A stretch of DNA of 64,000 nt from Ottowia beijingensis (GTDB taxonomy: Bacteria > Pseudomonadota > Gammaproteobacteria > Burkholderiales > Burkholderiaceae_C): contig NZ_JACCKX010000001.1 in assembly GCF_013423955.1 (NCBI RefSeq), positions 2,790,001-2,854,000 of the forward strand. The letters are read 5' to 3'. Position 1 is the stretch's first letter, and the number at the start of each line of letters is the position of its first letter. Shown here one piece after another: positions 18,444 to 29,191 of the stretch. The position numbers and the translations under genes are program-made. The notes beneath the pieces are model-generated. The model saw only the letters and a program-made list of their open reading frames with translations, was not told the origin of the DNA and ran no database searches.

Positions 18444-19342
18444 TCACGCCGCTACGGCAGCGGCCGGCTGGTGCGCGCGTTCGATGAAGTCGGTGACCAG
18501 CTTCAGCTGCTCGGCCACGTTCAGCGCCGGGGCGTGGCCGCAGCCCGGCACCTCCACCCATTGCAGCTGGCCGCGTGCGCCCGGTCCGCGCGTGCTCATC
18601 TGCTCGGCCGTGTCCTTCAGCACCAGGTCGGAGTCGACGCCGCGCAGCAGCAGCACCGGGATGTCGAGCGCGTCGTAGTGGTGCCAGATCAGGTAATCGT
18701 CGGGGTAGTGGATGAACTGGCCGACGATGGCCGGGTCGTAGTGCGGCGTCACGCGGCCGTCGGGCAGGCGGCGCGTGCTGGTTTCCGTCAGGCGGCGCCA
18801 CTGCGCGTCGGTGAGAAAGCCGTAGGGCTTGTACGCCGTGCGCAGGAAGGCCTCCAGTTCGGTCACGCGGTCGAAGGCGGGCGGCTGGCCGGCGTAGGCC
18901 TTGATGCGCTCGATGGCTGGCTGTGCCAGTTGCGGCGCGTTGTCGTTCAGCGTCAGGCTGCGGATGCGTTTCTTGAGTTCGGGCTCGAAGTAGCCCGACG
19001 CCGCCACGGTGCCGATGGCGCCGCCCATCGAGGTGCCGACCCAGTGGCAGTGCTCGATGCCCAGTTGCACCAGCAGCTCGCGTGCGATGCGGGCATAGAA
19101 GGCCAGGCAGTACTCGTCCTTCGGGTGCTCGGCCCACTGGCTGAGGCCGCGGCCCACCATGTCGGGGCACAGCACGCGCCAGCCGCGCGCCGACAGGTGC
19201 GCGGCCAGTTCGTCCATGTCGCGCCCGGTGCGCGCCAGGCCGTGCCAGGCGACCACGGTGCCGCGCACGGGGCGGCGGGCCGCCAGTCGGTGTAGTGCAG
19301 CTCGCGCCCGGCGCAGGTGAGGTAGTGGGAGGTGAACGACAT
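18444..19342 (-). CDS. Alpha/beta fold hydrolase, apparent frameshift
   Basis: Restored, the product is about 299 residues and starts MSFTSHYLTCAGRELHYTDW. The frame breaks at the GGGG at 19269-19272 (plus strand); one more base joins it to RGTVVAWHGLARTGRDMDEL. The hydrolase features are the oxyanion HGLA, the nucleophile elbow GTSMGG, the acid in RGVDSDLV and the final histidine in GCGHAPAL. It resembles the second alpha/beta hydrolase of this window (61570-62487), which shares GRDxD, PDxVGRG, WVGTSMGG and GHAP. It starts 35 bases after the oligomer hydrolase stop, so it may act with that gene in ester hydrolysis; this is inference. Confidence 0.82.
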
Positions 19343-19377
19343 GGACTTCTCTGCGGATGATGAAGGGGTGGGCGGCG

Positions 19378-21554
19378 TCAGTCCGGGATGACGACGGTGT
19401 CCCCGCCCGTCACGCTGATGCGGTCGGCCGCGGCCGGCACGGCGGCGGGCAAAGGCACGTTGGCGGCGGTGATGGCGGGCGCCTGGCCGGCGGTGCCGCC
19501 GCGTGGCACGGTGCGCACCACCTGGCTGGGTGGCAGCGGCTTGCCGTTCTTCAGGTGGTCGTACACGGCGTCCAGCGCGTGGTTCAGGTACACATGCAGC
19601 GGCACGTAGCGGCTGTCGTAGCCTGGCAGCACGGCCGGCAGGCCGATGAAGCCGTCGAAGTGCTGAGCGTTGGCCACCTCCAGGTAGCTCAGCTTGCTGG
19701 CCGCGCCTTCCACCTTCTTGTTCAGCGCGTAGTAGGGGCGCGAAGTGTGGTTGACGGGCAGCAGCGCGTCGTCGCGGCCGTGCACGATGATGGCCGGCTT
19801 GCCCTGCAGGTTGCCACTGCGCTGGGTTTCCCTCATGCCGGCCTGCAGGCGCTGCGCGGCGGCGCCGCTGCCGGTGACCAGATCGCGCAGGCACAGCGCG
19901 CCGTCCAGGTTCCAGTCGGGCAGGCCGTTGGCGGCCAGGCTCAGGAAGTCGCGCACCGGCCCTTGCGCCGCGCGGTTGTTCACCAGGTTGACGCCGGCCG
20001 ATGGCGGCACCCCGTTGCCGGTGGCGAACATGGCGGCCAGTGCGGCGGGGGCCAGCGTGGTCACGCTGCCGTCGGCGGCGGTGGCGGCAAAGCTGAAGCC
20101 GCACAGGTGATCGCTGACGCGGGCGCGCGCCAGTGCGTTGGCAAAGGTCACGGCCACGGCGGGCGCAATCTCGAACGCGGCGTGCGAGGGCGTCAGTGCC
20201 AGCGATTCGGGTTCCCAGCCGTAGTCGCGCAGGCGCAGCAGGGCCTCTTCGGCCTGCTGGGCGGTGGTGCTGGCGGCGGCGCTCAGCAGGCCCTCCTGCC
20301 GCAGCGCCGTGCAGCGGCTGGCGGCAATGGGCAGCGCCGGCAGGTTGTACAGCCCGGCAAAGGCGGCGCCGAAGGGTGCACCGGCCAGCGACGGCGCCAG
20401 CGAGGCGCAGGCCTGGTAAAGGTTGGCGTAGGTGGTGAAGTCGATCAGGTTCCGGCCCACGGTGGCCACCCGCGCGCTGCCGCGCTGCACGGCCACACCG
20501 GCGTTGGCGGGCAGCTCGATGGCAGGCTCGGACACGGCCACGCCGTCGATCAGGCCGTCTGCATCCTGCTCGGCGGCGGCAATCGCAGCACCGCCGCCGT
20601 TGGAGACGCTGGAGGCGATGACCAGCGTGTTGTTCGGGGTGAAGGTGACGAGGCGCTCGCCCTTGTCGTTGACGTCGCCGAACTGCTGGTTGACGGCGTA
20701 CAGCGCGAAACGCACCGCCGCAAGCGTGAACTGGCCCCAGTCCTTCTCCGGGTTGCGGCCCGAGTGCGCGTGCTTGAAGGCAAAGCGGTTGGGCGTGGCG
20801 GTGTTGAAGGCGGTCAGCTCGGCGGCGCTGAGGCCGGCGTTGAAGGAGACCAGATCCCAAAAATGCGGGCCGGTTGCGAAGTGCCCGCCCGTATCAGCCG
20901 CGCGCTTGCGCGTGCCATCGACCATGGGCACGGTGTCATTCTGCAGATCGTGCGGGGCACCGCCGGTGCCCTTGTCGGTATAGGCCACCGCGCAGCCGCG
21001 CTTGAGCCCCCATTCGCCGGTGGAGATGGCGCCGTAAACGCCGCGCGATCCCGACGAGGTAGCGGTCACGATGCACGGATTCCTGGGGTCGAACGTGGAC
21101 GGCACTTGCGCCATCAGCGTCACGGTCTGCTTGCCGCTGCCGTCGTCGAGTACGCCCACCACTTCGGTGCCGGCGATCTTTCCTCGCCGGTGCCCACCGA
21201 CCCATCGGCCGCCACGTTGGGGCCATAGAGCACGCCGTAGCCGCCTGCCGCGGTCATGTCGACCAGTGAACGATAGCTGTTGTAGATGGCCGCGCGACGC
21301 AGTTCCACCGCCGTGGGGTTGAGTGGATCGGTGTAGGCGGGTGGCGTGACGGACTGCAGGCCGGTCTTGCCCAGGCCCGCGGTCAGCAGGTCGTCTGCGG
21401 CGCCGTCGTAGCTGCGAAACTGCACGCCCCAGACACCCGCCGGCACGCTGTTCAGCGGCGCTTCCGGCTTGTCGCCGCCGCTGCTGCCGCCGCACGCGGA
21501 CAGCACGCCGGCGGCCAGCGCGGCCAGGGCAATGGGATGGATGCGATGTTTCAT
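19378..21554 (-). CDS. 3-hydroxybutyrate oligomer hydrolase, lipoprotein, apparent frameshift
   Basis: The restored product is about 725 residues. It has a lipoprotein signal with lipobox LSACGG and the large catalytic domain of the D-(-)-3-hydroxybutyrate oligomer hydrolase family. Landmarks are GGYGVLYGPN, TATSSGSRGVYG, AYTDKGTGGAPHDL, the serine motif SVSNGGGAAI, DWNLDGALCLRDL, IIVHGRDDALLPVNHTSRPYY and ANAQHFDGF, giving Ser, Asp and His candidates. Known members cleave oligomers left by polyhydroxybutyrate depolymerases into monomers; the lipoprotein signal predicts action outside the cytoplasm. The frame breaks at the TTT at 21179-21181; one more base gives GEEKIAGTEVV. GGAG precedes the start. 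It lies 49 bases below livM in the same direction. Confidence 0.88.
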
Positions 21555-21603
21555 GGCTTGTCTCCTGGTGTCGTTTTCTTTGGGACTGATCGGTGCGCGG
21601 GCT

Positions 21604-22773
21604 TCAGTGCGCCGCAGCCTTGGCCGCGCTGCGTGCGCGCAGCTTGCCGACGACGCCGGTGGGGAAGTAATAGACCGAGAGCACGAACAGCACGCCCAGC
21701 CACAGCAGCCAGCGGTCGGGCGAGAGCAGGGCGGGCAGCAGCGGCACGCTGGCCGTGGCTTCGCTCGCCAGCCGCAGCAGATCCTGCAGGTAGCTCTGCG
21801 CCACCAGGAACAGCACCGAGCCGATGACCGCACCATAGATCGTGCCCATGCCGCCAATGACCACGATCAGCAGCACGTCCATCATGATCTCGAAGCTAAG
21901 GGATGTATCCGGCCCGTTGTAGCGCAGCCAGATCGCCAGCATGCAGCCGGCCAGCGTGGCGAACAGCGCCGACAGCACCGACGACAGCGTGCGGTAGACG
22001 ACGACACGGTAGCCGATGGCCTCGGCGCGGAATTCGTTCTCGCGGATGGCCTGCAGCACGCGGCCGAATGGCGAATTGACGATGCGCAGCAGCGCCAGCA
22101 CCAGCACCACGGCGACCACGAACAGCAGGTAGTAGGTGATGATCTTGCCGTCGATCAGCACGCCGAGGAATTCGGTCTCGAACGGCTCGAAGCTGGGGCT
22201 GAGCACCTCGGGCAGGCGGAACGTGAGGCCGTCCTCGCCGCCGGTCCATTCGGACAGTTGCGAGGCCAGCGTCTGGAACGCCGCCGCCACGGCCAGCGTG
22301 ATCATGGCGAAGAAGATGGCCCGCACCCTGAGCGAGAACAGCCCGATCGCCAATGACAGCAGCAGCGACAGCACCAGCGCGCCACCCACGCCCACGGCCA
22401 GCGCGCTCCAGCTGGCGCCCATGCGCGAACTGGCGATGGCGATGCCATAGGCCCCGATGCCGAAGAACATGGTGTGCGCAAAGCTGACGATGCCGGTGTA
22501 GCCCAGCAGCAGGTCGAACGCCGCCACCAGCACCACGAAGATCAGCACCTTGGCCGCCACGTTCAGCGCCTTGACGCCGGGGAACAGGAAGGGCGCGAAG
22601 GCCAGCCCCAGCACGATGGCGACGAGGATCAGGGCCAGCAACTTGTTGCGTGGCAAATCGTGTGAGAGCAGGCGGCTGAGCATGGCGGGGCGGCGCGGAG
22701 CCGGTGTCAATGGGTTTGAAGAAAAACCGGCATCAGAGGCCGTGGTGCGGGCGCTGGAAGCTATCGTGTTCAT
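21604..22773 (-). CDS. livM: Branched-chain-type ABC transporter permease LivM
   Basis: This inner-membrane permease pairs with LivH. It has about ten helices, the family turn LGYTGIVSFAHTMFFGIGAYG, and the cytoplasmic loop INSPFGRVLQAIRENEFRAEAIGY-like (here IVNSPFGRVLQAIREN) that contacts the ATPases. I start at 22773, ten bases after the livH stop. Residues 1-30 from this start are encoded by a diverged copy of the dispersed element (22715-22769), so the true start may be the ATG at 22683 (MLSRLLSHDLP), just before the first helix. Neither has a strong ribosome site. The substrate of the transporter is discussed under the operon finding. Confidence 0.9.
   Translation of the reverse strand: MNTIASSARTTASDAGFSSNPLTPAPRRPAMLSRLLSHDLPRNKLLALILVAIVLGLAFAPFLFPGVKALNVAAKVLIFVVLVAAFDLLLGYTGIVSFAHTMFFGIGAYGIAIASSRMGASWSALAVGVGGALVLSLLLSLAIGLFSLRVRAIFFAMITLAVAAAFQTLASQLSEWTGGEDGLTFRLPEVLSPSFEPFETEFLGVLIDGKIITYYLLFVVAVVLVLALLRIVNSPFGRVLQAIRENEFRAEAIGYRVVVYRTLSSVLSALFATLAGCMLAIWLRYNGPDTSLSFEIMMDVLLIVVIGGMGTIYGAVIGSVLFLVAQSYLQDLLRLASEATASVPLLPALLSPDRWLLWLGVLFVLSVYYFPTGVVGKLRARSAAKAAAH
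22715..22769 (-). repeat. Dispersed element within the annotated livM 5' end
   Basis: On the minus strand it reads GATAGCTTCCAGCGCCCG, then CCTCTGATGCCGG and TTTTTCTTCAAAC. This resembles the copy at 9728 and sits exactly between the livH stop and the first membrane helix of LivM. Confidence 0.6.
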
Positions 22774-22783
22774 AGCGGTTCGC

Positions 22784-23767
22784 TCAGCGGTTGGCGACAG
22801 CGTAGACACCTTGCGGGCGCCACAGCAGGATGGCCACCATCAGCGCGATGTTGGAGAACAGCGCCACCTTGGGCGCCAGAAAGCCGGTGTAGTTGGCCAT
22901 CAGGCCCACCATCAGCGCGCCGATCAGCGCACCCGTGGTGCTGCCCAGCCCGCCGATGATGATGACGATGAAGATCAGGATGTTGACCTGTGCCCCCATC
23001 TGCGGAATCACGTTCTGCTGGTACAGGCCCCACATCACGCCGCCCAGGCCGGCGAGGGCGCTGCCCACCACGAACACACCGATAAAAAGGCGCCGGATGC
23101 GGTAGCCGAGCGATTCGACCATTTCCCTGTCCTGAACACCAGCGCGAATCAGCAGGCCGACCTTGGTGCGCGACAAGGTCCAGGCCAAGGCGGCAAACAC
23201 GAGGACGCCGACGATGACAGCGACCACGCGGTATTTCTCGACGGCGGCATCGCCGATCAGCCAGGAGCCGCGCATGCCCTCGGGCAGCGGCAGCGGAATC
23301 TGCGCCGGGCCCCAGATGACCTTGATCAGCTCCTCGCCGATGATCATGCCGCCCATGGTGATGAGAATCTGCTTCAGGTGCTGGCCGTACACCGGGCGCA
23401 CGATGAAGCGCTCGAACGCCAGGCCGACGGCGCCGGCCACCAGCATGGCCACTACCATGGCGGGCACCACGGCCATCAGGTTGCGCCAGATGTCGGCCGA
23501 GTTGGTGTAGTCGCCCATGGCGCCCAGCACGCTGGTGGCGACGAAGGCGCCCAGCGCGATGAACACGCCGTGGCCGAAGTTCAGCACGTCCATCAGCCCG
23601 AACACCAGCGTCAGGCCCGAGGCGATGATGAAGATGATCATGCCCATGGCCAGGCCCGCCACGGTGAGCGTGAGCCAGGTGGAGCCGGAGCCAATCAGCG
23701 GCAGCGCCACCAGCGCCAGCAGGGGAACCAGCAGCAGCGGCTTGTAGTCGATGTCGAGGGATTTCAT
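22784..23767 (-). CDS. livH: Branched-chain-type ABC transporter permease LivH
   Basis: The 327-residue product has eight to nine helices and the family signatures GLTLVFGLMDVLNFGHGVFIALGA near residue 50 (one helix) and FIVRPVYGQHLKQILITMG. The cytoplasmic loop TRVGLLIRAGVQDREMVESLGY (written here with TKVGLLIRAGVQD) contacts the ATPases LivG/LivF. It starts at 23767, after the livF gene and a 79-base spacer holding a dispersed element. The frame is intact. With LivM it forms the membrane pore for the substrate delivered by the binding protein at 25734-26919. Confidence 0.94.
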   Translation of the reverse strand: MKSLDIDYKPLLLVPLLALVALPLIGSGSTWLTLTVAGLAMGMIIFIIASGLTLVFGLMDVLNFGHGVFIALGAFVATSVLGAMGDYTNSADIWRNLMAVVPAMVVAMLVAGAVGLAFERFIVRPVYGQHLKQILITMGGMIIGEELIKVIWGPAQIPLPLPEGMRGSWLIGDAAVEKYRVVAVIVGVLVFAALAWTLSRTKVGLLIRAGVQDREMVESLGYRIRRLFIGVFVVGSALAGLGGVMWGLYQQNVIPQMGAQVNILIFIVIIIGGLGSTTGALIGALMVGLMANYTGFLAPKVALFSNIALMVAILLWRPQGVYAVANR

Positions 23768-23789
23768 GGCGAGGTGAATGCTTCTGAAT

Positions 23790-23839
23790 GAATAGCTGCT
23801 TGCGCTTGCTGGACGGGCGCTAGAGGCCTATTTCTTATA
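23790..23839 (+). repeat. Dispersed element, consensus-like
   Basis: GAATAGCTGCTTGCGCTTGC, then TGGACGGGCGCTAGAGGCCT and ATTTCTTATA. It lies between livF and livH within the transporter operon, so it is transcribed with it. Confidence 0.8.
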
Positions 23840-23846
23840 AATCGGT

Positions 23847-24572
23847 TTACAGCGACAGGCCCAGCAGCCGCTGCTGCAGTGCCTCGTCCTGTGCGAGCGC
23901 GGCCATGGTGCCGCTGTGCACCACGCGGCCGTCGTCCATCACCGCCACGGTGTCGCCCAGGCGCTTGGCGAAGTTGATGTTCTGCTCCACCAGCAGAATC
24001 GTCACGCCGCTGGCCTTCAGCTGCTGGAAGGCCTCGATCATGTTGTTGATGATGGCCGGCGCCAGGCCCTTGCTGGGCTCGTCGATGATGAGCAGCTCGC
24101 GCGGCTCGACGATGGCGCGGCTCACGGCCAGCATCTGCTTCTGCCCGCCGCTCAGCTTGCCGGCGGGGTGGTTCCAGAACTTCTCGACCGCCGGGAACAG
24201 CTTGAAGATCCACTGCAGGCGCGCCTCGTCGATGTGCGCCGCGGTCTTGGCCTGGCGCGCGGCCAGCACCATGTTCTCCTTCACCGTCAGGTCGGCGAAG
24301 ATGCCCATGTTCTCGGGCACGTAGGCGATGCCCAGGTGCGCGATCTGCGGCGTGTGCTTCTTGGTGATGTCCTGGCCGTTGAAGCTGATGCGACCCTGGC
24401 TGGCCTGCCACAGGCCCATGATGGTGCGCAGCGTGGTCGTCTTGCCGGCGCCGTTGCGGCCCAGCAGCATGGTCAGCTGGCCGCGCGGCACTTCGAGGTC
24501 GACGCCGTGCAGGATGTGGTAGGCGCCGATGTGGGTGTGCACACCCTCGAGTTTCAGCAGGATGTCGCTCAT
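23847..24572 (-). CDS. livF: Branched-chain-type ABC transporter ATPase LivF
   Basis: The 241-residue ATPase starts MSDILLKLEGVHTHIGAYHI. Walker A is GRNGAGKTT near residue 37, the signature is KLSGGQKQML, and Walker B is LLIIDEPSKGLAP; the Q-loop is near PENMGIFADLT. It energises LivHM together with LivG. An upstream extension of the same frame to 24692 is encoded by the CGCAGAG hairpin element and is not part of the protein. It is 238 residues or so in most relatives, so the length is normal. Confidence 0.94.
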   Translation of the reverse strand: MSDILLKLEGVHTHIGAYHILHGVDLEVPRGQLTMLLGRNGAGKTTTLRTIMGLWQASQGRISFNGQDITKKHTPQIAHLGIAYVPENMGIFADLTVKENMVLAARQAKTAAHIDEARLQWIFKLFPAVEKFWNHPAGKLSGGQKQMLAVSRAIVEPRELLIIDEPSKGLAPAIINNMIEAFQQLKASGVTILLVEQNINFAKRLGDTVAVMDDGRVVHSGTMAALAQDEALQQRLLGLSL

Positions 24573-24591
24573 ACGGATACTCCCGAAAACC

Positions 24592-24690
24592 GAACGCAGG
24601 GGACGCAGAGATTTCGCAGAGAACGCAGAAGAAGCAGCCAGAGAAAATTTCTTTTCTGCGTTCTCTGCGTGGCCTTTGCGTCCTCTGCGC
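24592..24690. repeat. CGCAGAG-type long imperfect hairpin, copy 1
   Basis: The left arm repeats (G)ACGCAGAG with small variations (GACGCAGAGATTTCGCAGAG). The right arm is its inverse (TTCTCTGCGTGGCCTTTGCG, then TCCTCTGCG). It fills the livG/livF gap and could act as an RNA processing or attenuation structure. A better-preserved copy is at 36077-36170. Confidence 0.8.
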
Positions 24691-24710
24691 AAGCTTGTTG
24701 AAGGCTGCCC

Positions 24711-25486
24711 TCATACCTCGGCCTCCTCTTTCGTCACGCCCAGGTAGGCCTCTTGAACGACCGGCGAGGCGATCACCTCAGCCGGGTCGCCGTCGGCCAC
24801 CAGGCTGCCGTTGGTCAGCACGATGATGCGGTCGGCCAGCTCGCGCACCACGTCCATCTTGTGCTCCACCAGCAGGATGATCTTGCTCTTGTCCTGCTTC
24901 AGCGCGCGGATCAGGTTCAGGATCACGGGCGCCTCGTCGTGCTCATGCCGGCGGTGGGTTCGTCGAACATGTAGACCTGCGGATCCAGCGCCATGAGCAG
25001 CGCCACCTCCAGCTTGCGCTGGTCGCCGTGCGGCAGGCTGGCCACGGGCATGTCCTGCTTGTCGGCCATGGCGACGGATTCGAGGATCTCGACCGCGCGC
25101 TGCGTCAGGTTCTGGTGGTCGCTCCAGATGCTGGTCAGGTTCAGGCCGCGCTTGTGGCGGCCGTCCAGCGTGGCCTGCACCGCCAGGCGCACGTTCTCCA
25201 GCACGCTCAAGGAAGGGAACAGGTTGGTGAGCTGGAAGGCGCGCCCCAGGCCTGCCTTGGTGCGGGCCGAGGGCGACAGGTTCGACAGATCCTGCCCGCC
25301 CAGGTGCACCGTGCCGCTGCTGGCCTTGAGCTGGCCCGAGATCAGGTTGAAGTAGGTCGTCTTGCCCGCGCCGTTGGGCCCGACGATGGCCGTCAGCGTG
25401 CCGGGCTCGAACGCGCAGGTGACCGCGTTCACGGCCACGTGCCCGCCGAAGCGTATGGTGAGATCTTGGGTGGACAGGGTGCTCAT
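24711..25486 (-). CDS. livG: Branched-chain-type ABC transporter ATPase LivG, apparent frameshift
   Basis: The restored product is about 258 residues. Walker A is GPNGAGKTT near residue 36. The region SLPHGDQRKLEVALLMALDP stands in for the usual signature plus helix, and Walker B is VYMFDEPTAGMS. The frame breaks at GTGCTC near 24939; one added base gives the family motif GMSHDEAPVILNLI and continues to ILLVEHKMDVVRELADRI and the C-terminal EEAEV. The signature motif reads SLPHGDQR in place of the more common LSYGEQR, as is usual in LivG relatives. It pairs with LivF. Confidence 0.9.
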
Positions 25487-25490
25487 GATT

Positions 25491-25534
25491 CAGTAGCTGC
25501 TGGCGCTTGCTGGATAAGCGCTGGAGGCAGTTTC
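25491..25534 (+). repeat. Dispersed element, short form
   Basis: CAGTAGCTGCTGGCGCTTGC, then TGGATAAGCGCTGGAGGCAG and TTTC. It lies just upstream of livG, between the binding-protein gene and livG. Confidence 0.75.
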
Positions 25535-25616
25535 TATCGGTGAAATGCCGGCTTGGCCAGCGCGTGGCGAAACCCGACTTGTCCGCGAGCAGGCGGTGGT
25601 TCTTGCGAACCACGCC

Positions 25617-25642
25617 ATCGCGGGCAAGCCCGCTCTCACAAA
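25617..25642 (-). repeat. REP-like palindrome, GCGGGCTTGCCCGC type
   Basis: ATCGCGGGCAAGCCCGCTCT. A degraded opposite copy (AACCCGACTTGTCCGCGAG) lies about 40 bases to the left, so this may be a decayed REPIN. Confidence 0.7.
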
Positions 25643-25733
25643 GTGCGATCCCAGGTCGCCGCGCAGCCGGCTTGGCCGGGCCGCCAAAGACGCCCTTGAG
25701 CGCAGCCGGCGCAGCCGGCACAGGGTGGGCGGT

Positions 25734-26919
25734 TTACCGCTTGTTGCGGATCGGCACGTGCATCTCTTCCGGCTTGATCTCGCGCACCAGCTCAGGCACG
25801 CCCCAAGTGAAGGCCGGGTCGGCCTTGATCTTGAAGTGGTACATGCTCTGCATGGCCTGGTGGTCTTCCTTGCGGAAGGTCATCTTGCCCTTGGGCGTGT
25901 CGAAGCTCATGCCCTCCATGGTGCTGATGAGCTTGTTGGTGTTGGTGTCGCCGTTGGTCTTCTTCAGCGCGGTGACGATGGCCATGGCGGCCGAGAAGCC
26001 GCCGGCGGTGAAGAAGTCGGGCGGGGTCTTGTATTCCTTGTAGTGGGCGGCCACCATGGCCTCGTTCACCGGGTTCTTCGGGATGCCGAAGTAGTAGTAG
26101 GTGGCGCCTTCCATGCCCGGGAAGGCCTTGTACGAGGCCATGGCCGGCAGGATGTTGCCGCCGGTGGCGACGTCGATGTTGAAGCGCTTGTTCAGCTCCT
26201 GCGCCGCCAGCGCGCCGAACGGCGGGTGCCGCCGGCCCAGATCACCATGACCACCTTGCGGCCCGGCTCGCCCTTCAGCTTGTCGACGATGCGCTGGATG
26301 CCGGCGGTGAAGTCGGTGGTGTTCTGCGGCAGGTATTCCTCGTGCACGATCTTGGCGGACTTGACGGCGTCCTTGAACGCCTTCACGCCGTCGCGGCCGA
26401 AGGCGTAGTCCTGCGCCAGCGTGACGATGCTGGTGCCGGCCTTGTCGATGGCGACGGCGTTGCTGATGGCGTCCTGGCTGGAGTTGCGGCCAGTGCGGAA
26501 GATGTACTTGTTCCACTTGTCGCCGGTGATCGAGTCGGCCACGGCCGGCTCGACCAGCAGGATCTTCTTGTATTCCTCGGCCACGGGCAGCATGGCCAGC
26601 GCCACGCCGCTGGAAGTGGGGCCGACGGCCAGGTCGACCTTGTCGTCGGAATAGGCGGCGGCCAGCAGGCTCTTGCCCAGGTCGGGCTTGCCCTGGTCAT
26701 CCTTCTCGATCACGGTGATCTTGCGGCCGTTCACGGCCATGGTGCCGCCGGTGGCGTAGTTCAGGCCCATCATCAGGCCGGCCTGGGTCTGCTTGCCGTA
26801 GGCCTCCAGCGGGCCGGTCTTGCTGTAGATGTGGGCAATCTTGATGTCGGACTGGGCCAGGGCGGGGCGCCCACGGCGGCGGCCAGGGCGGCAATGGCGA
26901 TGAGGGTGCGGCGTTGCAT
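25734..26919 (-). CDS. Branched-chain-type ABC transporter substrate-binding protein, two apparent frameshifts
   Basis: Restored, this is a periplasmic binding protein of about 395 residues with a cleavable signal (MQRRTLIAIAALAAAVGAPA, then LAQ). The LivK/Peripla_BP_6 fold follows: DIKIAHIYSKTGPLEAYG-like sequence, GLNYATGGTMAVNGRKITVI, TSSGVALAMLPVAEEYKKI and LAQDYAFGRDGVKAF. The C-terminal half is rich in aromatics (GATYYYFGIPKN). Frames break at the GGGG at 26864-26867 and near 26226; a single added base repairs each. Ribosome site GGAGAC precedes the ATG at 26919. A near-consensus sigma-54 promoter lies 47-62 bases upstream. It is the first gene of the transporter block; its ligand is unknown. 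Confidence 0.88.
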
Positions 26920-26965
26920 GGTGCGTCTCCTGTCAATGCAAAACGAAATAGGACGAGACAACCAA

Positions 26966-26981
26966 TGCACAGTACGTGCCA
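26966..26981 (-). promoter_or_regulatory. Sigma-54 (-24/-12) promoter of the transporter operon
   Basis: On the minus strand the sequence is TGGCACGTACTGTGCA. The -24 block TGGCACG matches the consensus exactly, the spacing is correct, and the -12 GC is present (GTGCA for TTGCA). The predicted start is near 26954, giving a leader of about 35 bases before the binding-protein ATG. A sigma-54 activator gene lies next door. Confidence 0.8.
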
Positions 26982-27027
26982 GGCGCTAAGCGGTTGATTT
27001 CAAACAGACGTCAATCGAAAGCGACTC

Positions 27028-27100
27028 GAATTGACTAAAAAAGACAAATTAATTGTTCGAATATCAGTCAATTGTCTGAAATTTGTTCAGGGTTTGTCCG
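27028..27100 (-). promoter_or_regulatory. AT-rich inverted repeats, possible activator binding site
   Basis: An unusually AT-rich stretch lies 50-130 bases upstream of the sigma-54 promoter. It contains TTGACT (27031) facing AGTCAA (27066) and ACAA (27044) facing TTGT (27053). That is the right place for an enhancer-type site for the activator encoded just upstream. The binding motif itself is not known. Confidence 0.4.
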
Positions 27101-27125
27101 TAGCATCGCCTGCGCCCTCTGGCGT

Positions 27126-28629
<1,504 letters not shown>

Positions 28630-28657
28630 GCGCACGATGGTAGCGCGGCGCAAGAAA

Positions 28658-28681
28658 AACCGCGCGGGTGACCGCGCGGTT
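28658..28681 (-). terminator. Intrinsic terminator after the GlsB/YmgE-like gene
   Basis: AACCGCGCGG and CCGCGCGGTT form a perfect 10-base stem with a GTGA loop. On the minus strand the stem is followed by a run of T (28655-28659 region). It separates the small membrane protein gene from the activator gene. Confidence 0.85.
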
Positions 28682-28749
28682 GTAAGGGGCGTTGCCTGAC
28701 CGTCAGGCTTGGGCAGACGCCGGTGTTTTGTGTTGGTTGGTCGCGGAGA

Positions 28750-29019
28750 TCAGCGCACGCTGCCGCGCTTGAACAGGTTGACGATGGCCAGCAGGATGAC
28801 GGCGCCCAGGAAGGACACGACCAAACCCATGACCGAGAAGTCGTTCATGTTGATGGTGCCGGCGCCCAGCAGCGGCGACAGCAGGAAGCCGCCCAGGAAC
28901 GCGCCGACGATGCCGACGACAACGTTCAGCAGGATGCCTTGCTGGGCATCACGGCGCATCACGATGCTGGCGAGCCAGCCCAGGATGCCGCCGACGATCA
29001 GCCAGATGATGAGGTTCAT
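28750..29019 (-). CDS. GlsB/YeaQ/YmgE family small membrane protein
   Basis: The 89-residue product is nearly all membrane helix: MNLIIWLIVGGILGWLASIV, a glycine-rich ILLNVVVGIVGAFLGGFLL, and VVSFLGAVILLAIVNLF. This is the transglycosylase-associated/GlsB family, commonly induced by stress; its molecular function is unclear. A strong AAGGAGATTTGAAAATG ribosome site fixes the start at 29019. It has its own terminator. An inverted repeat TGTAGGA/TCCTACA lies 124 bases upstream of the start. Confidence 0.92.
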   Translation of the reverse strand: MNLIIWLIVGGILGWLASIVMRRDAQQGILLNVVVGIVGAFLGGFLLSPLLGAGTINMNDFSVMGLVVSFLGAVILLAIVNLFKRGSVR

Positions 29020-29142
29020 TTTCAAATCTCCTTGCGGTGATGAGTGGGGTTTGTTTTTCCGAGTCCGACGTTCGTGTGCTCGTCGTGAAGTCATTGTGGA
29101 AAGCCCCATGGCCTCATCACGTCATCCAGCGCAGGCGGCAGC

Positions 29143-29162
29143 TGTAGGAAACTTGTCCTACA
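29143..29162. promoter_or_regulatory. Palindrome TGTAGGA-N6-TCCTACA
   Basis: A perfect 7-base inverted repeat with a 6-base spacer between the divergent-from-view GlsB-like gene and the end of tctA. It could be an operator for the stress gene or part of a structure at the end of tctA. No protein can be named. Confidence 0.45.
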
Positions 29163-29191
29163 CCCTGACAGTGTGGTGTTCCCTTTGGCGG

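Noticed and set aside
24573..24692. Longer N-terminus for LivF
   Set aside because: The added 40 residues are the translation of the CGCAGAG hairpin element.
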